Of a stretch of 64,000 nucleotides of DNA, positions 8,957 through 17,618 are shown in pieces (within the stretch, counting starts at the first letter, position 1; each line of letters begins with the position of its first letter). This DNA is from JBGANR01 sp044222225 (GTDB lineage Bacteria; Actinomycetota; Actinomycetes; Mycobacteriales; Mycobacteriaceae), in contig JBGANR010000018.1 of NCBI GenBank assembly GCA_044222225.1, forward strand, positions 1-64,000, written 5' to 3'. The notes under the pieces are model-generated. The model saw nothing but the letters and a program-made list of their open reading frames with translations, searched no databases and was not told the DNA's origin. A program made the position numbers and the translations under genes.

Positions 8957-10099
8957 CTACAGGCTCCGCGAGATGATCTCCTTCATGATCTCGTTGGTGC
9001 CCGCGTAGATCCGCTGCACGCGGTTGTCCACCCAGGCGCGCGAGATCGGGTACTCGGCCATGTAGCCGTAGCCGCCGAACAGCTGCAGGCAGTCGTCGAG
9101 CACCTTCGACGCGCGGTCCGTCGTCCAGTACTTGGCCATCGCGACCGTCGGGATGTCGAGCTCGCCCTTGATGTGCTTGACGATGCAGTCGTCGAGGAAG
9201 ACCCGCGCGACCCGCGCCTCGGTGGCCACCTCGGCGAGCGTGAACTTCGTGTTCTGGAAGTTGAAGATCGGCCGGCCGAAGGCCTCGCGCTCCTTGGTGT
9301 AGCGCAGCGTCTCGGCCAGCGCGATCTCCATCGCGGCCACCGAGCCGGTGGCGACGAGCAGCCGCTCCTGCGGCAGCTGCGCCATGAGCTGGAAGAAGCC
9401 CTGTCCCTCGGCGGTGCCGAGCAGGTTCGCCTGCGGCACCCGGACGTCCTCGAAGAACAGCTCGGACGTGTCCTGCCCCTGCTGCCCGATCTTCTGCAGG
9501 CGACGACCCCGGCGGAAGCCCTCGCGCTCGGTCTCGACGAGAACGAGCGAGATGCCGGCGGCCGCCTCGGCAGTATCCGTCTTGACGACGACGATGACGA
9601 GGTCGGCCTGCCCGCCGTTGGTGATGAAGGTCTTGGAACCGTTGATGACGTAGTCGTCGCCGTCCTTGACGGCCTTCGCCTTGATGTTCTGCAGGTCGGA
9701 GCCGGTACCGGGCTCCGTCATCGCGATGGCGCCGACGACCTCGCCCGAGGCGAGCTTCGGCAGCCACGTCGTCTTCTGCGCTTCGGTGCCGTAGGAGTTG
9801 ACGTAGTGCGCGACGATGCCCGAGTGCACCGTCTGACCCCAGGCGGAGTCGAACGCCTTGGCCTGCTCCTCGATGAGGACGGCCTCGTGCGCGAACGTCC
9901 CGCCGCCGCCCCCGTACTCCTCGGGGATCGACATGCAGAGCAGACCGAGATCGCCGGCCTTGCGCCACAGGTCGCGGTCCACCTCGTGGTTCTCGATGAA
10001 CTTCTCCGCGTACGGCCTGATCTCCTTCTGACAGAAGGAGCGTGCGAGATCCCGCAACGCGTCGAGGTCGGAATCCATCCACGGCGATCGCTGTGTCAT
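8957..10099 (-). CDS. Acyl-CoA dehydrogenase, long-chain/isovaleryl type
   Basis: 380 aa, full length for the family. FAD/substrate motifs AIAMTEPGTGSD and GSKTFITNG are present, and the C-terminal segment reads YAGTNEIMKEII. The medium-chain enzymes have Glu in place of the first Ala (YEGT). The Ala here, with Glu in LPQERLLVA on helix G, places the catalytic base as in long-chain and isovaleryl-CoA dehydrogenases. The reaction is alpha,beta-dehydrogenation of acyl-CoA. The gene is divergent from the AurF-like/fprB pair across 151 bp, and the three may serve one lipid pathway. Confidence 0.92.
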   Translation of the reverse strand: MTQRSPWMDSDLDALRDLARSFCQKEIRPYAEKFIENHEVDRDLWRKAGDLGLLCMSIPEEYGGGGGTFAHEAVLIEEQAKAFDSAWGQTVHSGIVAHYVNSYGTEAQKTTWLPKLASGEVVGAIAMTEPGTGSDLQNIKAKAVKDGDDYVINGSKTFITNGGQADLVIVVVKTDTAEAAAGISLVLVETEREGFRRGRRLQKIGQQGQDTSELFFEDVRVPQANLLGTAEGQGFFQLMAQLPQERLLVATGSVAAMEIALAETLRYTKEREAFGRPIFNFQNTKFTLAEVATEARVARVFLDDCIVKHIKGELDIPTVAMAKYWTTDRASKVLDDCLQLFGGYGYMAEYPISRAWVDNRVQRIYAGTNEIMKEIISRSL

Positions 10100-10121
10100 C
10101 GTGCGGCCCGCCCTTTCTATG

Positions 10122-10140
10122 TGACAATGATTGATGTCAA
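10122..10140 (-). promoter_or_regulatory. Promoter element and inverted repeat for the acyl-CoA dehydrogenase
   Basis: On the minus strand TTGACA (10140-10135) is a consensus -35 hexamer. It overlaps an interrupted repeat TGACA-N8-TGTCA (10122-10139), a layout expected of a repressor site in a TetR/FadR-type arrangement. No cognate regulator gene is next to it. Confidence 0.4.
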
Positions 10141-10250
10141 GATGCCTTCCGCATCCTGCCCCTGTGAGCTACAGTAGACGTTACAGACAGTCGCAGTTAC
10201 TTCTCCGGGTCCATCGGGAACCGGGACGCGCGGAGTCAAAGGAGACCGCC

Positions 10251-11273
10251 ATGAGCTCGACGCAGAGCGCCGCGAAGCAGCGTGCCGCACTCGCTCGCGA
10301 GGGTGACGACCGTTCCTACGAGGACATGCTCGACACGCTGTCCCAGGGCTCGGTCGCACGCCACTTCGATCCGTTCGTCGACATCGACTGGGATTCGCCG
10401 GAGTTCCAGGTCGATCCCCACGATCCCCGCTGGACGCTGTCGACGGAGAGCGATCCGCTCGGCGCCCAGCAGTGGTACCAGGACCTGCCGCACGAGGACA
10501 AGGTGCGCATCGGTCTGTGGCGCGGTGCCCACGTCGTCAAGGTCGGCTCGGTGTTCGAGTCGATCCTCATCCGCGGCATGATGCAGTACTGCCAGACGCT
10601 GCCGCCGAACTCGGCCGAGTTCCGGTACTGCATGCACGAGATGACCGAAGAGTGCAACCACATCCAGATGTTCCAGATGCTCTTCAACAAGATGGGCGCC
10701 GACGACCCGCACTTTCCGCTGTGGCTGCGCGGGATGGCGAACATCACGGGCAACTTCGCCTTCCTGCCCACCGTCTTCTTCATCGGCATCCTCGCAGGCG
10801 AGGAGCCCATCGACCACTTCCAGAAGTCGATGATCCGCGAGGATCTGGACATCCCGCCGGCGATGCGCCGGGTCATGCAGATCCACATCGCCGAGGAGGC
10901 TCGGCACATCTCGTTCGCGCACCAGTTCCTGCGCGAGCGCGTCGTCAAGATGAACAAGGCGCAGCGCTTCGGCCTGTCGCTCGCCTACCCGGTCATCATG
11001 CGCTTCCTGGCCGGCATCATCATGGCGCCGCAGAAGAAGGACTGCCGCAAGCACGGGATCCCGGACGCCGTCCGCAAGCAGGCGTTCTGGAAGAGCCCGC
11101 AGTCCAAGGCCATCATGTCGGAGTACTTCGGCGACGTCCGCATGCTCGCCAATGAGCTCGAGCTGATGAACCCGGTGTCCCGCCGCGTGTGGAAGAAGCT
11201 CGGCATCGCCGGCGAGGAGTCCCGCTTCCGCGGCGATCCGCATCGCCGCGCGCGCGAGATCCGGGCCGCCTGA
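10251..11273 (+). CDS. AurF-like non-heme diiron oxygenase
   Basis: 340 aa from the ATG at 10251, preceded by aaaggag. The four-helix ferritin-like core shows likely iron ligands: Glu in SVFESILIRG, EMTEECNHIQMF, and HIAEEARHISFAH. This is the pattern of the p-aminobenzoate N-oxygenase AurF family, which uses a diiron centre to oxidise amines or, in other members, C-H bonds. The real substrate is unknown. Stop and the fprB start are only 4 bp apart, so the ferredoxin/reductase downstream is the obvious electron donor. The divergent neighbour is an acyl-CoA dehydrogenase. Confidence 0.8.
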   Translation: MSSTQSAAKQRAALAREGDDRSYEDMLDTLSQGSVARHFDPFVDIDWDSPEFQVDPHDPRWTLSTESDPLGAQQWYQDLPHEDKVRIGLWRGAHVVKVGSVFESILIRGMMQYCQTLPPNSAEFRYCMHEMTEECNHIQMFQMLFNKMGADDPHFPLWLRGMANITGNFAFLPTVFFIGILAGEEPIDHFQKSMIREDLDIPPAMRRVMQIHIAEEARHISFAHQFLRERVVKMNKAQRFGLSLAYPVIMRFLAGIIMAPQKKDCRKHGIPDAVRKQAFWKSPQSKAIMSEYFGDVRMLANELELMNPVSRRVWKKLGIAGEESRFRGDPHRRAREIRAA

Positions 11274-11277
11274 CCCC

Positions 11278-12960
11278 ATGCCTCACGTCGTCACCCAGTC
11301 GTGCTGCAGCGACGCGTCCTGCGTCTACGCATGCCCGGTGAACTGCATCCATCCGACGCCGGACGAGCCCGACTTCCTCACCGCCGAGATGGTGCACATC
11401 GATCCGAACTCGTGCGTCGACTGCGGTGCGTGCATCACCGCGTGCCCGGTGGACGCCATCAAGCCGCACTCCCGGCTCGGCGTCGACGAGCTGACGTTCA
11501 TCGACATCAACGCCGGTTTCTTCCCACCGCGCGACCATCCGCTGCCGGACGTCGTCGGCCCGAACCTCGCCGTACTCGCCAAACCCGTGCCACCGTTGCG
11601 GGTCCGGGCCGGCTCCCCCAAGCTACGGGTCGCGGTCGTCGGCTCCGGCCCCGCCGCGATGTACGCCGCCGACGAGGTGCTGACGGTCCCCGGCGCGACC
11701 GTCGACGTCATCGACCGGCTGCCGGTGCCGTACGGCCTGGTCCGGGCCGGCGTCGCGCCGGATCACCAGCGCACCAAGCGCGTGACGCAGCTGTTCGACA
11801 TCATCGCGAGCCAGGTCGGCTTCACCTTCTATCTCGGTGTCGACGTCGGTCGCGACGTCACCCACGAGGAGCTGGCCGCGAGCCATCACGCCGTGATCTA
11901 CGCGGTCGGCGCGTCCAGCGATAACCGGCTGACGGTGCCCGGCGCCGAGCTGCCCGGCGTGACGTCGGCGACCGAGTTCGTGGCCTGGTACAACGGCCAC
12001 CCCGATTTCAGCGAGCGCACCTTCGACCTCTCCCACGAGCGGGTCGTCATCGTCGGCAACGGCAACGTGGCGCTCGACGTCGCCCGCATCCTCACCGCCG
12101 ATCCCGAGACGCTGGCGCCGACCGACATCGCCGGGCACGCGCTCGCGGCGCTTCGGACGTCGAAAGTCCGCGAAGTCGTCATCGTCGCGCGTCGCGGCCC
12201 GGCGCAGAGCGCGTTCACCGTGCCCGAGTTCGTCGGACTCACGACGGCCCCCGACGTCACGATCACGGCTCCGGGCTTGCGCGACGCGCTCGATCCCGAG
12301 AGCCGGGCGGCCTACGAGGCCGGCACGCTCGACTCCGACATCGCCCACAAGCTCGATCTGCTCGCCGGCCTCGACGAACGGGACGCCGCGGCGGGCGACC
12401 GCCGGATCGTGTTCCGCTACCTCGCCTCCCCCACCACGGTGACGGGCGAGTCGGCGGCCGACGGCGTCGAACTGGCGCTCGCCGCCTGGGACGGCGGCGC
12501 CCCGATGCCGACCGGTGTCACAGAGCACCTCGACGCCGGCCTCGTCCTGTCGTCGATCGGCTACCGCGGCGTGCCGGTGCCGGGTGTGCCCTTCGACGAG
12601 TCGACCCGCACGATCCCCAACATCGGCGGACGCGTCGTGGACGACTCCGGGCACCCGTTCTGTTACGTCACGGGATGGATCAAGCGCGGTCCGAGCGGCT
12701 TCATCGGCACCAACAAGTCGTGCGCCCAGGAGACGGTGCAGGCCCTCGTCGACGATTTCAACAAGGGCCTGCTCCCGCAGCCGACGATGTCGGCGTCCCG
12801 GCTCGACACCCTGGTCCGCCGGCGCCGGCCGGACGTCATCGACGGTGCGGGCTGGAAGGCGATCAACGCCTACGAGAAGCGCCGCGGCCATCAGGAACAC
12901 CGCATCCGGGTGAAGGTGACGTCGGCCGCCGAGGCGCACCGGGTCGCCCGGCGCGCATGA
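11278..12960 (+). CDS. fprB: Ferredoxin/ferredoxin-NADP+ reductase fusion FprB
   Basis: 560 aa. The first 75 residues are a bacterial ferredoxin with two cluster motifs (CCSDASCVYACPVNC and CVDCGACITACPVD). From about residue 110 an adrenodoxin-reductase-like flavoprotein follows: VVGSGPAAMYAADEV binds FAD, VIVGNGNVALDVARIL binds NADP. The ending GWIKRGPSGFIGTNKSCA is typical of FprA/FprB. The protein passes electrons from NADPH through its own ferredoxin, here most likely to the diiron oxygenase encoded 4 bp upstream. Confidence 0.93.
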   Translation: MPHVVTQSCCSDASCVYACPVNCIHPTPDEPDFLTAEMVHIDPNSCVDCGACITACPVDAIKPHSRLGVDELTFIDINAGFFPPRDHPLPDVVGPNLAVLAKPVPPLRVRAGSPKLRVAVVGSGPAAMYAADEVLTVPGATVDVIDRLPVPYGLVRAGVAPDHQRTKRVTQLFDIIASQVGFTFYLGVDVGRDVTHEELAASHHAVIYAVGASSDNRLTVPGAELPGVTSATEFVAWYNGHPDFSERTFDLSHERVVIVGNGNVALDVARILTADPETLAPTDIAGHALAALRTSKVREVVIVARRGPAQSAFTVPEFVGLTTAPDVTITAPGLRDALDPESRAAYEAGTLDSDIAHKLDLLAGLDERDAAAGDRRIVFRYLASPTTVTGESAADGVELALAAWDGGAPMPTGVTEHLDAGLVLSSIGYRGVPVPGVPFDESTRTIPNIGGRVVDDSGHPFCYVTGWIKRGPSGFIGTNKSCAQETVQALVDDFNKGLLPQPTMSASRLDTLVRRRRPDVIDGAGWKAINAYEKRRGHQEHRIRVKVTSAAEAHRVARRA

Positions 12961-13082
12961 CGGACGTCGCGATCAGGCCCGTCCGGCCACCTCGGCCCGC
13001 GGCCCCTCTCGACGAACCACATCCGCCGCGATCGGCAGCGAAATGAGATTCGCCTAACCTGGGGAGCCGACCGGCGGGAGTC

Positions 13083-13505
13083 TCAGGCCGCGGCGTCCGC
13101 GGGAGTGATGTCGATGACGACGACGGTCCGCTGCAGCGGGCGGCCGACCAGCCGCCGCAGGCTCGTACCGAGGTTCAGCATCCGCGCCTGGATGCCGTAT
13201 TTGCGGACGAGTCCGGCGATCACCGCGTCGAAATCGGGGCCGGAAGTGACGACGTGCGCGGCGCCGGACGTCGTCGCCGCACCGGCGCGCACATTGCCCC
13301 GCACGTCGCAGGGCGTCAGCTCCACCGCGGGGTTGTTGCGCAGCCGCTTCACCTTGCCGGCGTCGGGCGCCGTCGTCAGACCGAACCGGCCGACGCCGAT
13401 CGGCACGATCCACACCGGCGACGCCACCGCCTTCCCGGTCTTGCGGAACGTCGCGAGCGAGACATAGCGCTCATCGGCGAGGGACGTGGCGGCGGCATCG
13501 GTCAT
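13083..13505 (-). CDS. PPOX-class flavin/F420-dependent protein
   Basis: 140 aa from the ATG at 13505 (the frame is open to 13532). The split-barrel flavin fold is suggested by LADERYVSLATFRKTGK, then VASPVWIVPIGVG, then GKVKRLRNNPAVELTPCD, a pattern common to actinobacterial F420- or FMN-binding pyridoxamine-oxidase-like proteins. The substrate cannot be told from sequence. Convergent with fprB across 122 bp. Probably monocistronic. Confidence 0.78.
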   Translation of the reverse strand: MTDAAATSLADERYVSLATFRKTGKAVASPVWIVPIGVGRFGLTTAPDAGKVKRLRNNPAVELTPCDVRGNVRAGAATTSGAAHVVTSGPDFDAVIAGLVRKYGIQARMLNLGTSLRRLVGRPLQRTVVVIDITPADAAA

Positions 13506-13940
13506 GTGGACGATGATAGGAGCCAACCGCACCTGCCGCCGGGGCGGCGCATCGCCGACCGCGGACCGACCTCATCAACGATGAGCTCTCAAACGATCGT
13601 TTCGACGACCGGCCGCAGCGTGCCGGCACGCTCACTCTCTGCTCAGCCAATTTCCGGAGGCCGGCACATGGTCCAGATCAGAAGGCCAAACACACCGAGG
13701 CCCACCGCCGTGTCTTCCGGCCTTGATCACCTGCACGATCGCATTCAATGATCACCTGCACGATCGCATTCAATTCGGTTTCGATTCCCATACCGTCACG
13801 TCGATTCTCGGGATATCACCGGAGGACTCCAATGATGTGAACGCCGAATCGGCGAAGAATCCCGGCGGGTCGCTACCGCCCACGTACGTCTATCGTACCG
13901 TCGCGCGGACGACTGCCACGCGGGCCGGCTAGCACCTGGA
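13506..13940. other. Gene-poor left flank of the CHAT island
   Basis: 435 bp without a convincing gene and with less GC than the neighbours. It contains a perfect 12-bp palindrome AAACGATCGTTT (13591-13602) and a 25-bp tandem repeat (13725-13774). A 69-codon open frame (13723-13932) runs through the repeat and has no ribosome site or recognisable product. The stretch looks like degenerate or recently joined DNA. Confidence 0.6.
13725..13774. repeat. 25-bp perfect tandem duplication (2 copies)
   Basis: Copies at 13725-13749 and 13750-13774 are identical, each starting gatcacctgc. It is non-coding as far as I can tell and lies 167 bp from the 3' end of the CHAT island genes. Two copies only, so it is a duplication and not an array. 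Confidence 0.95.
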
Positions 13941-14609
13941 TCAGGAGCACTTCGCAACGGCCTCGACTGACGCCAGGTCGGTGAGACGGAGCAGAACAGG
14001 ATCTTCCTTGGCCCTCTTCTGAATAAGCAATTGCCCGTCCTCAGACGCGATGACGGTGCCGCATATCACTTTGCCGGGATCAGAGAGAAGGGTCGCAGAC
14101 AAGAACGCCCCCGGTTGCTCGGCGGAGGGGACGAGCCACCACATCGCAATTCCGAGGACGAGGCAGGCGAGCGCGGCCGTCACCAGTCGCTGCGCGCTCC
14201 GTAACCGACCAAGCGCCTGCCGAGCAGCAGCCACCCGCCCCGCCCGCACGGTGACGTTCGCGCGAAAGAATGCTGTTCGGTCCAGCATCTTCTCCGGAGG
14301 TGCAGCGGCGGCCTGCGCGTGCCAAAGTCCGATCACAGTTAGAACGACGGCTACGATGAGCAACAGAACGACAACCGGCCCCCAGGGCAGTGCAATCTTG
14401 CTCACACTCTCAGGGCCTTTGAGCAGGAGCAGACTGGTGACGATCGTGATGAAACCAGCGAGTCCGGTGCGCCACTTCTCGGCATTGGCGGTAACGCGAT
14501 CCAGACTCGTGTCGACAAGGTCGTCCCACTCGGCGCCGTTCTTCAAGTCGGTCGCGGTCGGCGATTTAGCAGGCTTGCGAAAACGCGGGAGCTCCGAGGA
14601 TGTGGTCAT
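13941..14609 (-). CDS. Three-helix membrane protein of the CHAT island
   Basis: 222 aa, ATG at 14609 with ribosome site aaggagacaggag. No family recognised. Predicted helices are about 47-63 (AGFITIVTSLLLL), 78-97 (PVVVLLLIVAVVLTVIGLW) and 142-160 (LVTAALACLVLGIAMWWLV). If the charged N-terminus is cytoplasmic, the 60-residue C-terminal domain is outside and holds two Cys (183, 221) that could pair. The start overlaps the stop of the upstream Cys-rich gene by 4 bp (ATGA), so the two are coupled and follow the CHAT protease gene. As a membrane partner of a protease it is a candidate effector or sensor; this is inference. The 60 bases at 14041-14100 are 58% GC, against 77% for 12421-12480 in fprB. 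Confidence 0.8.
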   Translation of the reverse strand: MTTSSELPRFRKPAKSPTATDLKNGAEWDDLVDTSLDRVTANAEKWRTGLAGFITIVTSLLLLKGPESVSKIALPWGPVVVLLLIVAVVLTVIGLWHAQAAAAPPEKMLDRTAFFRANVTVRAGRVAAARQALGRLRSAQRLVTAALACLVLGIAMWWLVPSAEQPGAFLSATLLSDPGKVICGTVIASEDGQLLIQKRAKEDPVLLRLTDLASVEAVAKCS

Positions 14610-15070
14610 CTCCTGTCTCCTTGTTGGAGGATCTCGATGCGGAACGCGATTCCACATCCGTGCATCTTGCCCGCCTCATTGCGCCCTGGGTGGTCCGCAG
14701 CGCATTCGCAGAGTACGTCCACTTCAACATATTCGATCGAGGAGGACGATGCGAGCGCATGGCGATCGGCCGGGGACTCTTCGGTCTGCTCGGTCGCAGA
14801 GTCACCGAGGACTCCCCTGCCAACGGCGGATGCCCAGGAGACTTTCGTGACCGAGAACGAGTGCTCGCAGCGTGGACATAGTCCATCGACAACAACCACG
14901 GGAACCGAGGAGTCATCATAGACGGCGGTGAGCCTGCCGTCATTGAGAAATTCGTATGCACGGTCGGTCCACTCGTAGTCCAGCGAATTTTCGATCTCAA
15001 ATGCCAGGGGCGTCGTCCCCGCACCCGGGGCGGGCGTTTCCGGCGCGGGGCTGGGTGACTCTGAAGTCAT
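14606..15070 (-). CDS. Cys-rich, probably zinc-binding protein of the CHAT island
   Basis: 154 aa, ATG at 15070 with ribosome site aaggaggactcccg. The first 20 residues are Pro/Ser-rich. The rest has CPRC near residue 65 and a second cluster CECAADHPGR followed by HGCGIAFRI near the C-terminus; CxxC plus CxC, His and a last Cys is what a zinc ribbon or treble clef needs. No family recognised and no signal peptide. It sits 34 bp after the CHAT protease gene and overlaps the membrane protein gene by 4 bp. A sensing, adaptor or protease-substrate role is possible but unproven. Confidence 0.8.
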   Translation of the reverse strand: MTSESPSPAPETPAPGAGTTPLAFEIENSLDYEWTDRAYEFLNDGRLTAVYDDSSVPVVVVDGLCPRCEHSFSVTKVSWASAVGRGVLGDSATEQTEESPADRHALASSSSIEYVEVDVLCECAADHPGRNEAGKMHGCGIAFRIEILQQGDRR

Positions 15071-15104
15071 CGGGAGTCCTCCTTGTTCTGGTGGTTCTTG
15101 GTGA

Positions 15105-17618
15105 TCAGCCTGCGAGGGCAACAAGCGGCGCCCACCGCGACAGTGGCCCGTCACCGTGTCCCCGGGCGGGGAGCCATTGCCGGGTGGCGTCGTGCAGCGC
15201 TTCAGCAAAAGGCATCGTTTTCGCTCGGTGCAGCACCATGTCCACGAAGCGTGCACAGATCGCGTCGTCTCGGAGTTCTGACGTGGTAGCGAGGACGTCG
15301 TGTGTACCGCGGGCGAGCACTAGCGTCGCGAGGGTCATCGGGTCGCCAGGTTCGTCACGCGGAGTGTGTGCTCCCCAGCAGGCGATGAGAGCGAGAGTGT
15401 CAGGTGTACGTGCGGTGAGCAGGTCGGCCGGCGTCACTGAGACGTCGCCGCCGAGATCCAGAAGATGCACGAGCCCGTCGCGGGGACGGCCGTGGGCGAC
15501 TATGACGACCCGGTCGTACTCCGCGTTCAGGATCGCGGCTTTCGCCTGGTCGGCGCTCTGCAGCGGCTCAACAATCGGCCGCTTCCCTCCTTCGTAAGCA
15601 CGGAGCTGGTGGGCGCACACGTCCGGGGAGCGCCAGATCGCGGTGCGCGCAGGAGTGGGATGAGGCGGAGTACAGCGACGCAGGTGCGCGAGCATCGTAA
15701 AAGAGGGGGCGACGGCGAGCGCAAGACGCTGGCCGAGGCGCTGCCCTGTACTGAGCGGCACGGCCGCCCAAGGCACACCCCAGAGTCTGTCGGCAGGGAC
15801 GATGTGAATGCGACCGTCTTCGGGAAGCAAGGCGGTGAGCTCATCAGGGAGTAGGTCGGATAGCTCATCGAGGTCGGAGGCGGATGCTGTAGCGCGAAGG
15901 CCATGAGCGTGGAGATCGTCGATAAGGAGGCAGGTCGCGGCCGGTAGCACATGGAGCCCCAGATGTGCGGCGCCTTGAGTCGGCAGCCAAAGCCATGCAA
16001 GCTGCGTCTCCCGCTTGTCATGGAGGAGGGTGAGCGCCAGCAGAGGCGCATCGTCTAAGCGGAGGCGTTCCAACAGAGGCAGGGCGTCGTCGGGCCGGAA
16101 CGGGGCATAGAGGCGAGCGACGACATCGTCGAACGCGGACTGGGCGAGGGCGGGAAGAGCGCCACGGCTGGCGAGGCCACCGAGCGCTCGAGTACGCCGT
16201 CTCTCACGAGTCTCACCGTCGGCTCGGTCAAGGCTGGCGCGCAGGTCAGCCTGACGGACAAGCTCACTAAGGAGCTGAGCGTCGTCGGTGGCGACGGTGA
16301 CAGCTTCGAGGAGGCCCGCGAGACGGCGACCTGCGACACTCTCGAACACCGCGACGAACGCGGCAAGGTCAGGTGCACTGATGGCAGCCCGGAGGGCTGC
16401 AGCGTGGTAGCCGCCGAATCGGCGAAAATACTCGCCTTGATGCAGGTTAGCGAGCTGAGCCGCACGCATCCGCTCGATGCAGGACACTGCGGCGAGACGC
16501 TGCCGGACGGCTTCCTCTCGGTCATCGGCATGCTCGGCGCAGCGTGCGAGGCCGGTGTGGGCGGTGGCTGCGCTGATGGGCATATCCAGTTCCTGATAGG
16601 CATGAAGTGCTCGGTCGAAGAGTCCTCGGGCGCCGACGACATCCGGCCTCTGAAACGCAGATTGGGCCATGCCGAACAAGGCGTGAGCGCGTCCGCGCGG
16701 ATATCCGTCACCGGCCGCGTCGTGCGCCTGGCCGTAATGGTCGGACGCCGCGCGGACGTAACCTGCGCCAAGCTCGATCTCAGCCAGCCCGTCGAGGGCG
16801 TTGACGTGAGCGATCACCATGTCGCCGCCACTGCTGGCGGCGACGGCCTGCCGATACCAGCCCAGCGCGTCTTCCGTCCACTGCTCACGGCGACAGACCT
16901 CGCCGAGCTGCACAGTAACGTTGGCTATCCCCTCCCGCGACCCGAGCGCGTCGTACTCCACCGCGGCGTCGAGCAGTGCTCGCATCGCAGGCATAGGTTC
17001 GCGAAGCCGCTGATGTGCCTCACCGAGCCCTGTGAGCGCGTTGGCGACATCGAGACGCCAGCCCTTCGTCTGCCCGATCGCTATGGACTCCTTAAATACA
17101 TCGGACGCCGCAGCAGAGGAGCCACTGTGCATCATGAGGTAGCCGACGGCGATGCGCGCACGATTGGCTGCGAATAAGTAGCGGTGCGCCTCAGCAGCAC
17201 GCACACCGTCGACGTACTCGCTGATCGCGGCATCGACATCGTCACACTGACGAGCCGCGTCGGCACGGCCTATGGCCGCCTCGATGAGGGCCGCGGGATA
17301 GTCTTGCTCACGGTGCGTCGCACGTAGGGCGTCGAAGGCGCGCGTCGCACCGACCGGATCGTTGAGCTTAAGCGCCGAGTCACCGGCTTCGATGAGCTGT
17401 ACCTGCTCTCGCCACAGCTCCCAGGGCATATCGAACGCCTCAGCGTCGAAGCCAGTGGGTGGTCCGTCAAGAATCAGTTCGTATCTGCCACGTAGTGAGA
17501 GGCGGCCAGGTACCGGCCAGGACGTACGGAGCCTGCTCGCGGTGGTCGAGTTGTGGATCGATTGCCATGCCAGATGGATGGCGCGCGATACGGCATCGGG
17601 CGGAGCGGTCACGGGCAT
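15105..17618 (-). CDS. TPR-CHAT caspase-like protease
   Basis: 837 aa from the ATG at 17618; a GTG at 17612 is better spaced from aaagggg and may be the true start. About residues 60-430 are helical repeats of TPR type (GDSALKLNDPVGATRAF, LGEAHQRLREPMPAMRALL). A linker (YFRRFGGYHAAALRAA) follows, then a C-terminal CHAT domain. By hand count the catalytic His is 709 in VVIVAHGRPRDG and the Cys is 747 in LIACWGAHTP. Both are present, so it should be an active cysteine protease. CHAT proteases often act in bacterial conflict systems, cleaving an effector once the TPR part senses a trigger. First gene of a three-gene set; codon use is less GC-biased than in neighbours. Confidence 0.9.
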   Translation of the reverse strand: MPVTAPPDAVSRAIHLAWQSIHNSTTASRLRTSWPVPGRLSLRGRYELILDGPPTGFDAEAFDMPWELWREQVQLIEAGDSALKLNDPVGATRAFDALRATHREQDYPAALIEAAIGRADAARQCDDVDAAISEYVDGVRAAEAHRYLFAANRARIAVGYLMMHSGSSAAASDVFKESIAIGQTKGWRLDVANALTGLGEAHQRLREPMPAMRALLDAAVEYDALGSREGIANVTVQLGEVCRREQWTEDALGWYRQAVAASSGGDMVIAHVNALDGLAEIELGAGYVRAASDHYGQAHDAAGDGYPRGRAHALFGMAQSAFQRPDVVGARGLFDRALHAYQELDMPISAATAHTGLARCAEHADDREEAVRQRLAAVSCIERMRAAQLANLHQGEYFRRFGGYHAAALRAAISAPDLAAFVAVFESVAGRRLAGLLEAVTVATDDAQLLSELVRQADLRASLDRADGETRERRRTRALGGLASRGALPALAQSAFDDVVARLYAPFRPDDALPLLERLRLDDAPLLALTLLHDKRETQLAWLWLPTQGAAHLGLHVLPAATCLLIDDLHAHGLRATASASDLDELSDLLPDELTALLPEDGRIHIVPADRLWGVPWAAVPLSTGQRLGQRLALAVAPSFTMLAHLRRCTPPHPTPARTAIWRSPDVCAHQLRAYEGGKRPIVEPLQSADQAKAAILNAEYDRVVIVAHGRPRDGLVHLLDLGGDVSVTPADLLTARTPDTLALIACWGAHTPRDEPGDPMTLATLVLARGTHDVLATTSELRDDAICARFVDMVLHRAKTMPFAEALHDATRQWLPARGHGDGPLSRWAPLVALAG

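Noticed and set aside
8941..8962. Hairpin CTGTAG/CTACAG at the end of fecB
   Set aside because: A 6-bp stem overlapping both convergent stop codons is too weak to call a terminator.
13044..13062. IdeR/DtxR-like iron box (14 of 19 positions match the remembered consensus on the minus strand)
   Set aside because: It lies between the convergent 3' ends of fprB and the PPOX gene, upstream of nothing, so a regulatory role is unlikely.
13725..13774. Possible CRISPR repeat
   Set aside because: Two copies directly adjacent with no spacer, and no cas gene anywhere in the window.
13723..13932. 69-codon open frame in the CHAT island flank
   Set aside because: It runs through the 25-bp duplication, lacks a ribosome site and has no recognisable sequence.
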